From contig PFUC01000022.1 of assembly GCA_002789895.1 (NCBI GenBank), forward strand, positions 1 through 5,331: a DNA stretch of 5,331 bases. The letters run 5' to 3'. Below the pieces are notes generated by a model. The model saw nothing but the letters and a program-made list of their open reading frames with translations. It ran no database searches and was not told the origin of the DNA. Every line of letters begins with the position of its first letter. Within the stretch, counting starts at the first letter, position 1. The stretch is from Candidatus Collierbacteria bacterium CG_4_9_14_3_um_filter_43_16. Its GTDB lineage: Bacteria > Patescibacteriota > Microgenomatia > UBA1400 > MFAQ01. Below, one piece after another: positions 1 through 5,331 of this stretch. Made by a program: the position numbers and the translations under genes.

Positions 1-1074
1 CGGGGGGGTTTTTTGAACCCCTTTGAATTACAGAATTATGCGCTCTTGAAGAAAAAACACGACATCCAGGCCGTATCCTCCAAGTACCCCATTTCTGACA
101 AGATAGATTTACCTCTAACCAAACTTTGGTCTCCTACAGATATTCCGAATATCCCATTTAAATATCCAATTCTAAATCGTCTGTTCACCGACGCGCACCA
201 GTTATTCGGTCTAGAAAAAGTTATAAAAGGGGCGGACATTGTTCATGTGGCCGAGACATATTACGGCTACACTCACCAAGCCATTATGGTTAAGAGAAGG
301 GGATTGGTAAAGAAAGTTGTTAGTACGGTTTGGGAGATAATTCCTCGCAACAACGAAGGCATCAGGGGAAGAAAGCAATTTAAGAAATTAGCCAGAGAAA
401 GCATCGACCATTTTATTGCCGTTACCGAACTAGCCAAAAGTGCCCTAATTAAAGAGGGGGTTCTTCCAAAAAAAATTTCGGTCATTAGAGTAGGTCTAGA
501 TCTGACAAAATTCAAACCAAGCCTAGTAAAGAGTACCAAGCGTGACCTTCACCTTCTTTGTGTGGCCAGATTGGTCCCGGAAAAGGGTGTTGAAGATTTG
601 TTAAGTGCCTTTATAGAGCTTTCCAAAAATATAAAGAATGTTCATCTAACCTTTGTTGGTGACGGACCGTTGAAAGCCGATCTCTCCGGATACAAAAATG
701 TTCATGTTAAACAAGTTTCCTATGGAAAAATGGCCAATGAATATCGCAGGGCAGATATTTTTTGTCTTCCCAGTCGACGGACTAGTACCTGGGAAGAGCA
801 GTATGGCATGGTCTTGATCGAAGCTATGGCCTGTGGTTTACCTATCGTGACTACTACCTCCGGAGCAATACAAGAAGTTTGTGACAACGTGGTTCTATAT
901 GCCAAGCCATCCGACCCTCACAGTCTAAAGATAAACCTTGAAAAACTTCTCGGAGACAAAAAATTAAGAGAAAAATTAAGCCATTTGGCCAGACAGAGAG
1001 CTCTTCAAAATTTCAACCAACTTCAAATCGCCAAAAAGATTAATGTCGTGTACCAAAATTTACTAAGGCTTTAG
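1..1074 (+). CDS. GT4-family glycosyltransferase, 5' end cut by window edge
   Basis: Probable retaining glycosyltransferase of family GT4 (GT-B fold), moving a sugar from a nucleotide-sugar donor to a glycan or lipid-linked acceptor at the cytoplasmic face of the membrane. The frame is open to base 1. A TTG at 13 could be read as a start, but the residues around it (RGGFLNPFELQ) resemble the interior of the first loop of GT4 enzymes, so I infer a true start upstream with a few tens of residues missing. Counting from that TTG: acceptor-side domain about 1-170, with VHVAETYYGYTHQA at 78-91; linker RVGLDLTKF at 159-167; donor-domain ARLVPEKGVEDLL at 185-197; FVGDGPL at 214-220; and the EX7E motif E262-E270 inside WEEQYGMVLIEAMACGLP. 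It ends in TAG, which overlaps the stop of the convergent radical SAM gene. The donor and acceptor sugars cannot be read from the sequence. Confidence 0.9.
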   Translation, partial: RGGFLNPFELQNYALLKKKHDIQAVSSKYPISDKIDLPLTKLWSPTDIPNIPFKYPILNRLFTDAHQLFGLEKVIKGADIVHVAETYYGYTHQAIMVKRRGLVKKVVSTVWEIIPRNNEGIRGRKQFKKLARESIDHFIAVTELAKSALIKEGVLPKKISVIRVGLDLTKFKPSLVKSTKRDLHLLCVARLVPEKGVEDLLSAFIELSKNIKNVHLTFVGDGPLKADLSGYKNVHVKQVSYGKMANEYRRADIFCLPSRRTSTWEEQYGMVLIEAMACGLPIVTTTSGAIQEVCDNVVLYAKPSDPHSLKINLEKLLGDKKLREKLSHLARQRALQNFNQLQIAKKINVVYQNLLRL

Positions 1075-2420
1075 CTCGAAGAATTCTTTAGCAGATGGTA
1101 TAGGTGTCTCAAAATATTTATCGGATGTTTGATGAAATCAATATAATATCTTCGCTTCTGTTCCAACTTAAACATCAGAATCAGATCATAAAGTTCTTTC
1201 TTGGTTAACGTTTCAGAAAGTATGATGGCCTTTTCATGATTTTCCAGAAACTCTACATTGAGTGTACTCCAATCCATTTTTTCACTCACCATTCCCCGTT
1301 CTTTTGCATACTCCCAAATCGGTGTACCTGGTAATGGAGTCAGCACATAAATTCCAAAACCACGTAATTTACTGTCTTTAATAAACTTAAAAGTTTGCAG
1401 TATCTCTTCGCGTGTTTCGTTTGGTGATCCAATAATGAAAGAAGCACTTGGTTCAATTCCGTATTTTTTAAAAATGCGGATGGCTCTCATGTGATCTTTG
1501 ATGTTTACGTTTCCGCCCTTGAGATAATCGAGAATTCTGGGAGTACCTGATTCCAAGCCCATAGAGACGCCTTTTACGTTTAGCTTCTTTAGTAGCTTGG
1601 CCATGCTTTCATCAATCAAGTTTGAGCGAACGGCGCAGCTAAATGTAAGCTTTCCCAACAACTTTTCTTTTCGTAATAGTGAAACTATTTCCTTGATTCT
1701 TTGTTTGCTAACTATAAATAGGTCATCCCAAAAATCAATTTCTCGAACACCATAATTCTCATATAAACTTTTTATCTCGGCGACGACATACTTGGCCGAG
1801 AAAAACCTAGTTTTATTCCAAAAACGTGAGGAAGCACAAAAAACACAACGGTAAGGACATCCTCTAGAGGAAAATACGTGTGTGCATTTTTCGATCTTCA
1901 TCAAGTCTCTGGCCGGAACAGGAATCGCATCCATGGGCATAATCGGCGGACGGATCTCAGTCTTTACAATTTTCTTGCCGTCCCAAAATGCCAAACCCTT
2001 TAGTCTCCTAAGATCGCTGATTGCGAACTTCTTTTTGGGCAAAAAGATTTCCAGTAACTCCTTGATTGCTTCTTCACCTTCTCCCAGTACCGCTACATCC
2101 ATATCTCTGGTCATGCTGGTTGGTAACACCGTCACATGTGTACCCCCGACCAATACTGGAATTCTAAATTTCTTTGCCATTTTGGCATACTTCATAGCGA
2201 AATTAAAGTTTTGAGATACTGAAGTTATCCCGACAACATCCGGTTTGTAACTGCGGATTGTTACAGCTACGTCACGGTCAATAATCCTAAAGTCAATCAT
2301 GTCGTTTCCATATCTTTCCCTTAACGAACTTACGAGATAGCCAAGGCTCAATGGGGGCAGAGAGGTTTGCAAAGATTTTGTGATATCAATGGCATTTATC
2401 AGTAGAAATTTAATTTTCAT
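1071..2420 (-). CDS. B12-binding-domain radical SAM protein
   Basis: Protein of 449 residues with the usual class B radical SAM layout. The N-terminal cobalamin-binding-like Rossmann domain (about 1-130) includes PDVVGITSVSQNF at 60-72, VLVGGTHVTVLP at 89-100 and LGEGEEAI at 112-119. No DxHxxG motif is visible, which fits the base-off/His-off binding known for this class. The radical SAM barrel (about 180-370) carries the 4Fe-4S motif C188-x3-C192-x2-C195 (CPYRCVFC), IDFWDDLF at 228-235, GLESG at 288-292 and GSPNET at 331-336. A basic, helical C-terminal tail (about 400-449) follows. Members do methylation at unactivated carbons, ring rearrangements and other radical chemistry; which one applies here is unknown. 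Glycan-gene neighbours suggest a sugar, polyprenyl-lipid or membrane-lipid substrate (inference). The ATG is set by a GGAGG 6 nt upstream. It is convergent with the GT4 gene and divergent from the flippase. Confidence 0.92.
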   Translation of the reverse strand: MKIKFLLINAIDITKSLQTSLPPLSLGYLVSSLRERYGNDMIDFRIIDRDVAVTIRSYKPDVVGITSVSQNFNFAMKYAKMAKKFRIPVLVGGTHVTVLPTSMTRDMDVAVLGEGEEAIKELLEIFLPKKKFAISDLRRLKGLAFWDGKKIVKTEIRPPIMPMDAIPVPARDLMKIEKCTHVFSSRGCPYRCVFCASSRFWNKTRFFSAKYVVAEIKSLYENYGVREIDFWDDLFIVSKQRIKEIVSLLRKEKLLGKLTFSCAVRSNLIDESMAKLLKKLNVKGVSMGLESGTPRILDYLKGGNVNIKDHMRAIRIFKKYGIEPSASFIIGSPNETREEILQTFKFIKDSKLRGFGIYVLTPLPGTPIWEYAKERGMVSEKMDWSTLNVEFLENHEKAIILSETLTKKELYDLILMFKLEQKRRYYIDFIKHPINILRHLYHLLKNSSS

Positions 2421-2426
2421 ATTTGT

Positions 2427-2431
2427 CCTCC
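2427..2431 (-). promoter_or_regulatory. Shine-Dalgarno of the radical SAM gene
   Basis: On the minus strand GGAGG lies 6 nt before the ATG at 2420, a textbook ribosome binding site that fixes this start. It is the only clear Shine-Dalgarno sequence at any visible start in the window, which shows that the host uses anti-SD pairing and makes its absence at the other three starts meaningful. Confidence 0.85.
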
Positions 2432-2479
2432 AATTCTACATCAGCCACAGGTCATTTTGTCTGAGGGGTGTTGAGTAAC

Positions 2480-2492
2480 TTGGGTCTATAAT
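2480..2492 (+). promoter_or_regulatory. Flippase promoter: TTGGGT + TATAAT, near-leaderless
   Basis: TTGGGT (2480-2485), one C, then the consensus -10 hexamer TATAAT (2487-2492). Only 9 nt separate the hexamer from the ATG at 2502, so transcription should begin about 0-3 nt before the start codon. The bases before the ATG (TTTAACCGAG) contain no Shine-Dalgarno. An in-frame TGA at 2472-2474, with no ATG, GTG or TTG after it, rules out an upstream start. The same TTGGGT plus -10 arrangement recurs before the GT2 gene. Confidence 0.6.
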
Positions 2493-2501
2493 TTAACCGA
2501 G

Positions 2502-3809
2502 ATGTCGATCAAAGCAAGTCTAATTAAAAACACCGGATTTAACCTGGCTGGTTACGCTTATCTCTTGGTAGCCAGTTTCTTTTCCGTCTCGATATTACTC
2601 AATAATTTAGGACGGGATGTTTTTGGAGTTTACCTTTTTCTCATTTCTTTTATCTCACTATCAGCTGTCTTTGATTTCGGAATTTCCAACGCAGTCGTCA
2701 GAAAACTTTCTCTCGCATCTACCACAGCAGAAGAAAAAGTCAAAACCTGGAAGACTTCATTCTCAATATTTGTCACCCTGGCTCTTGTCTTGTCTGTCGG
2801 GGTCATCCTAATACTTCAATATTTATCCCGTGTCATGACTATCTTTGCCCTTGTTGACACCAATACCATCAACGTGTCTATCCTTATCCTGTCTTTCATT
2901 GCGTTCATTAACCACATCAATATTCATTTGCTAAATTTGCCCCAAGCCGAACAGAGATTTGATATTTTTAATTCAAAAACCTTCTTGGTTGGTACTGCTA
3001 ACACCATCATTTCGGCTATCGTCTCCAGCTTCTATCCCAATATTGCAGTCCTATATTCTGTCCAGCTATTATTCCATCTTCTGACTTGCATTTATATGCT
3101 TTCATACTCTTGGCGGTTCTTTCCTGGTAAAAGTTTCACCCCCTCATATGACAAGGAGACTGGACGGGAACTTTTTTCATTCGGTTTAAGAAATTTTGTT
3201 GGTACTCTTGCTGGCCAAGTAGAAAGTCAGTTTAGCAACTTCATTCTCGGTGCCCTGGTTTCCGCTCGAGCCATCACTTCCTTTAGTATTCCCCAAAGTA
3301 TCGTTGCTAAGGGTGCCGGTGTTATTTCTCAGTTTGCCCAGGTCTTTTTTCCCTTAAGTGCCTCATTACTCGAAAGAGATCGCATCAAAAAGCTTAGATC
3401 CCTGGTTCTGGGAGTTGAAGGATTGACGTTATTGGGCGGCATCGTGGCTGTAGTCCTTTCACATACCATAGGCCAGCCCTTCCTTATGTGGTGGCTTAAG
3501 GATAGCATTGTTGTAGAAACCGCCTTTCCTGTTTTAAAAATACTAAGTTTCTATTTTTTACTGGTCTCACTCACCCCTGTTCCGACCGCCCTACTTCAAG
3601 GTCTCAACAAGCCCCAAATCCCCTCGTTTTTCGGTGTTCTAACCGTATCGGTAGAAATATTGCTATCGCTTTTCTTGGTGCCTATTTACGGAGCGGTTGG
3701 TGTCGCTTACTCTTTTCTTTTCAGTGTTTCCGTTACAGTGCCGTTTATTCTGATTGTTACCTGGGTTCAACTCGACCGAGAAATCAAGAAACTTTCTTTG
3801 TCACACTAA
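2502..3809 (+). CDS. Wzx-like polysaccharide flippase (MOP superfamily)
   Basis: Integral membrane protein of 435 residues, within the usual 400-500 of polysaccharide-export MOP transporters (Polysacc_synt / RfbX type). The family moves undecaprenyl-linked glycan units from the inner to the outer leaflet of the cytoplasmic membrane. Hydrophobic segments are visible at about 14-34, 40-60, 86-108, 120-142, 160-178, 181-203, 243-262, 268-288, 302-322, 340-360, 375-395 and 397-420, giving about 12 helices. Family-typical landmarks are LGRDVFGVYLF at 36-46, the FDFGISNAVVRK stretch after helix 2 (57-68), FPLSASLLERD at 283-293 and LLQGLNKP at 364-371 before the last pair of helices. There is a short basic C-terminus. 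The start is the first possible one after an in-frame TGA and fits the family N-terminus. Its 3' end overlaps the methyltransferase gene by 26 bp. The transported glycan is unknown. Confidence 0.88.
   Translation: MSIKASLIKNTGFNLAGYAYLLVASFFSVSILLNNLGRDVFGVYLFLISFISLSAVFDFGISNAVVRKLSLASTTAEEKVKTWKTSFSIFVTLALVLSVGVILILQYLSRVMTIFALVDTNTINVSILILSFIAFINHINIHLLNLPQAEQRFDIFNSKTFLVGTANTIISAIVSSFYPNIAVLYSVQLLFHLLTCIYMLSYSWRFFPGKSFTPSYDKETGRELFSFGLRNFVGTLAGQVESQFSNFILGALVSARAITSFSIPQSIVAKGAGVISQFAQVFFPLSASLLERDRIKKLRSLVLGVEGLTLLGGIVAVVLSHTIGQPFLMWWLKDSIVVETAFPVLKILSFYFLLVSLTPVPTALLQGLNKPQIPSFFGVLTVSVEILLSLFLVPIYGAVGVAYSFLFSVSVTVPFILIVTWVQLDREIKKLSLSH
3784..3809. other. 26-bp convergent overlap of flippase and methyltransferase 3' ends
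   Basis: The last eight codons plus stop of the flippase and the last codons of the methyltransferase share these bases on opposite strands. Inside lies an inverted repeat, AAGAAA (3786-3791), C, TTTCTT (3793-3798). Because of it both proteins end with a Lys-Lys pair a few residues from the C-terminus (KKLSLSH and TKKVS). The stem is short and AT-only apart from one G:C pair, with no T-run after it, so I do not call a terminator. Confidence 0.8.
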
Positions 3810-4458
3810 TAAATTGAAAGGCAAAAAGTGAAGGGAATTTCTTTACGAAACTGTACTGCCACGAAGCAGGTAGTCTGTCGCTAATTTTATACAGAAAGGG
3901 CACTTTACACATTCCGTTCGTCGGTATTATCTTCAGGGTCTTATAGCCGTTCTTATTTAGTAATTTGCCAATACTATTTATCGTATAAAACCTCACGTGA
4001 GTGTAATCCAAAATCCCTGTGGTTGAATAATCAAATCGACCCGTGAGAAGCATCCAGCGGATTGAAGCATGGGCAATATTTGGTATAGAGATAATTACTC
4101 TTCCGCCGTCTTTAATATGTTTTTTGATTATCGATAAAATATTCTCAGGGTGAAGCAAGTGTTCTAGAACATCCAAAATAATCACATAATCGAAATATTT
4201 CATTGGTACAGACAAATTCTCCGTTTGGTCTAGATTGCAAACCACCACTTTTTTGCAATACTTCGCAGCTTTTTTGGCCGCCTTCTCATCGTTATCTACC
4301 CCCCAAGTTTCACACTCCTTTTTAGATAGTTCCCGAGCCAAGTAGCCAGTGGCGCACCCTATGTCAAGAACCCTGCTACCTTTGAGGATTAGATCAAAGG
4401 CGAGTTTATGAACTTCGTACTCGTTATTATTAAACTCATCATAGTGGTACTTGGTCAT
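3784..4458 (-). CDS. Class I SAM-dependent methyltransferase
   Basis: Protein of 224 residues with a single Rossmann-fold methyltransferase domain (Methyltransf_23/11, UbiG-like). Motif I is VLDIGCATGYLAREL at 30-44 (SAM-binding D32, G34, G38). The acidic residue after strand 2 is D55 in GVDND. The FDYVIILDVLEHL stretch at 89-101 and GGRVIISIPN at 118-127 complete the core. The later GILDYTHVRFYT at 148-159 is a signature I associate with methyltransferases of glycan clusters. O-methylation of a sugar in the locus product is likely but inferred; the target is not shown, and a quinone or small-molecule role cannot be excluded. No membrane segment or signal peptide is visible. The ATG has no Shine-Dalgarno, and an in-frame TAA upstream with no ATG, GTG or TTG between makes this start the best choice. 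It ends in TGA, inside the flippase coding sequence. Confidence 0.88.
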   Translation of the reverse strand: MTKYHYDEFNNNEYEVHKLAFDLILKGSRVLDIGCATGYLARELSKKECETWGVDNDEKAAKKAAKYCKKVVVCNLDQTENLSVPMKYFDYVIILDVLEHLLHPENILSIIKKHIKDGGRVIISIPNIAHASIRWMLLTGRFDYSTTGILDYTHVRFYTINSIGKLLNKNGYKTLKIIPTNGMCKVPFLYKISDRLPASWQYSFVKKFPSLFAFQFISVTKKVS

Positions 4459-4469
4459 TGGGTTAGAAT
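4458..4469 (+). promoter_or_regulatory. GT2 promoter: TTGGGT + TAGAAT, near-leaderless
   Basis: TTGGGT (4458-4463) is followed directly by the -10-like TAGAAT (4464-4469), one mismatch from consensus. Seven nt later comes the ATG at 4477, so the mRNA should start at or within about 1 nt of the start codon. There is no Shine-Dalgarno (ATATAGCAG precedes the ATG), and an in-frame TAG at 4471-4473 rules out an upstream start. It overlaps the opposing methyltransferase -10, and its first base is the first base of the methyltransferase start codon. Confidence 0.55.
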
Positions 4470-4475
4470 ATAGCA
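4467..4475 (-). promoter_or_regulatory. Methyltransferase promoter: extended -10 TGCTATATT
   Basis: Read on the minus strand from 4475 to 4467 this is TGCTATATT, an extended -10 (TGn followed by TATATT, one mismatch from TATAAT). Eight nt then separate it from the ATG at 4458, predicting a leader of about 0-3 nt. No Shine-Dalgarno lies in the intervening CTAACCCA. The hexamer (4467-4472) shares 4467-4469 with the rightward TAGAAT, so RNA polymerase could probably fire in only one direction at a time. Confidence 0.5.
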
Positions 4476-4476
4476 G

Positions 4477-5310
4477 ATGCCAGAAAAATTATCAGCCATT
4501 ATTCTCAACTACAAGCATCCGAACAATACTCTTAATTGTCTCCGTGCTCTTAAGCGGAGTGATGCCGGAGATAGGTTGGATTACTATCTCGTGGATAATT
4601 CACCATTACCGGAAATCGAAAAAAGATTCAAAAAGCTTTACCCTGCAATTCACTACATTAGTTCTCCCTCTAATCTTGGTTTTGCGGCCGGAAACAATTT
4701 AGCGATTCGGCCCGCCTTAAAGGCAGGTACCGACTACATCTTAATTATTAATCCGGATGCCACCATCGGACACCAGTTTTTCCGTCCGCTTCTTCGTCAT
4801 TTTTCAGATAAAGAGGTGGGCGTTGTTGCTCCCGTCATTTTGCATTCTCAAAAAGGTAAAAATGTGTATGGATTAGAAGGTAAGATAAACTGGAAATATG
4901 CTAAACCAGAACACCGTAATTTATACAATCTCAAAAAATTTGAACCTATTGTTTCCGAATTTGTCACTTTCGCTTGTGTCCTAATTAGTGCCGATACCTT
5001 CAAAAAAAATGGATTACTCGATGAAGGCTATTTTATGTATTTTGAAGATGTGGACTTTTGTTTATCGGCTGGGCGAAGGGGCAAGAAAATTATTCTAGAT
5101 CCTTCGGTGGTAGTAAACCACAACACCTCGTCATCGTTTAAAAGACCGACACAAAAACTTTTTATCAGTTTCAAAAGTCATCTTCGATTTATTCATAAAT
5201 GGCTTCCCCTCACCAAACGTTTAATTCCCTATCTTTATGCAATATCCCTCTACCCCTACCTTTATCTGCTTTGGTCTTATCACTACCTAAAATATGCAAA
5301 ACACCGATAA
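4477..5310 (+). CDS. GT2-family glycosyltransferase, WbbL/rhamnosyltransferase-like
   Basis: Protein of 277 residues with a GT-A fold of family GT2, close in style to the WbbL / dTDP-rhamnosyltransferase-like subgroup. In order: first strand LSAIILNYKHPNNTLNCL at 5-22; VDNSP at 39-43; SNLGFAAGNNLAI at 65-77; the metal-binding region ILIINPDATI at 88-97, where NPD stands in place of DxD as is usual in this subgroup; and FMYFEDVDFCLSAGRRG at 186-202 with the putative catalytic base pair E190-D191, then VVVNH at 211-215. An aromatic, hydrophobic C-terminal stretch (about 247-270) could lie on or in the membrane. It would transfer a sugar, possibly rhamnose or another deoxysugar, to the growing lipid-linked glycan; donor identity is inference. 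The start follows an in-frame TAG by 3 nt, fits the family N-terminus, and has no Shine-Dalgarno. Confidence 0.9.
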   Translation: MPEKLSAIILNYKHPNNTLNCLRALKRSDAGDRLDYYLVDNSPLPEIEKRFKKLYPAIHYISSPSNLGFAAGNNLAIRPALKAGTDYILIINPDATIGHQFFRPLLRHFSDKEVGVVAPVILHSQKGKNVYGLEGKINWKYAKPEHRNLYNLKKFEPIVSEFVTFACVLISADTFKKNGLLDEGYFMYFEDVDFCLSAGRRGKKIILDPSVVVNHNTSSSFKRPTQKLFISFKSHLRFIHKWLPLTKRLIPYLYAISLYPYLYLLWSYHYLKYAKHR

Positions 5311-5331
5311 CGGACGAATAACCAAATTAGA

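Larger units (their letters stand above)
2421..2501. promoter_or_regulatory. Divergent promoter region, radical SAM / flippase
   Basis: This 81-bp gap separates two divergent starts and must hold both promoters if the genes are transcribed separately. Rightward, a perfect TATAAT sits at 2487-2492. Leftward, a plausible -10 (TAAATT on the minus strand, 2495 to 2490) overlaps it by 3 bp and would give a leader of roughly 60 nt that includes the GGAGG. An alternative leftward TAGAAT (minus strand, about 2437-2432) lies so close to the gene that the transcript would lose the Shine-Dalgarno, so I prefer the first. No convincing -35 at 16-18 bp spacing was found on the plus strand. Confidence 0.55.

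Noticed and set aside
36..905. Three minus-strand frames of 61-88 residues within the GT4 gene
   Set aside because: They are antisense shadows of conserved GT4 motifs with no start signals.
1079..1088. Perfect palindrome AAGAATTCTT near the GT4/radical SAM junction as a terminator
   Set aside because: It has no loop and no T-run, and it encodes the conserved reading frame end (Lys-Asn-Ser) of the radical SAM protein; a 10-bp AT palindrome is not a terminator.
1882..2214. 110-residue plus-strand frame inside the radical SAM gene
   Set aside because: It lies antisense to conserved B12-domain coding sequence; its hydrophobic composition is what the complement of this purine-rich gene would give. 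No promoter or ribosome binding site was seen.
2471..2476. TTGAGT as the -35 box of the flippase promoter
   Set aside because: Only 10 bp separate it from TATAAT; a 16-18 bp spacer is required.
2617..2811. 64-residue plus-strand frame inside the flippase
   Set aside because: It is an alternative frame of a transmembrane-coding region; its Leu/Ser/Phe-rich composition follows from the pyrimidine-rich DNA.
3792..3820. CTTTC ... GAAAG as a hairpin terminator for the flippase
   Set aside because: Five base pairs around a 19-nt loop with no following T-run is too weak.
4451..4702. 83-residue frame starting at a TTG, overlapping the GT2 gene
   Set aside because: It is a different frame of a strongly supported GT2 gene, starts inside the methyltransferase start region and has no recognisable family features.
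5002..5009. A8 runs in the GT2 gene (5002-5009) and GT4 gene (468-475) as phase-variation tracts
   Set aside because: Both encode ordinary Lys codons in intact frames, and A-runs of this length are common in AT-rich genes.
5311..5331. Possible start of a further gene at the right edge
   Set aside because: The 21 bases hold no start codon with a ribosome binding site and no clear -10; nothing can be supported.

Overview
This window looks like part of a cell-surface glycan (exopolysaccharide, O-antigen-like or S-layer glycan) locus. It comes from an uncultivated, moderately AT-rich bacterium. The protein flavour (a GT4 enzyme with an NPFELQ-type N-terminus, a cobalamin-binding radical SAM protein among glycan genes, a MOP flippase, a small 'LDYTHVRFYT' methyltransferase and a WbbL-like GT2) fits Candidate Phyla Radiation / Patescibacteria contigs, perhaps Microgenomates. 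That placement rests on memory of family style and was not tested by a search. Stops TAG, TAA and TGA are all used, so the UGA-recoded code of Gracilibacteria/SR1 is unlikely.

Layout: five genes fill nearly the whole window, and each is on the opposite strand to its neighbours. (1) 1-1074 (+), GT4 glycosyltransferase, open at the left edge. (2) 1071-2420 (-), B12-binding-domain radical SAM protein. (3) 2502-3809 (+), Wzx-like flippase. (4) 3784-4458 (-), SAM-dependent methyltransferase. (5) 4477-5310 (+), GT2 glycosyltransferase. The two convergent junctions overlap by 4 and 26 bp, and no terminator is visible. The two divergent gaps are 81 and 18 bp. The last 21 bases (5311-5331) hold nothing recognisable. 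No stretch above 300 bases lacks a gene.

Functional reading (inference): the GT4 and GT2 enzymes add sugars to a lipid-linked glycan on the cytoplasmic side. The methyltransferase, and possibly the radical SAM enzyme, decorate the glycan or a precursor. The flippase moves the lipid-linked unit across the membrane. No polymerase, ligase, priming transferase or nucleotide-sugar synthesis gene is in view.

The most interesting signal is in the gene starts. Three of the four visible starts have no Shine-Dalgarno sequence but carry a -10-like hexamer 7-9 nt before the ATG, so their mRNAs should be leaderless or nearly so. The fourth (radical SAM) has a strong GGAGG. In the 18-bp divergent gap the two opposing -10 boxes overlap by 3 bp, and the two rightward promoters share a TTGGGT hexamer just upstream of the -10. 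The glycan genes themselves look like known families; the regulatory architecture is the less ordinary part.
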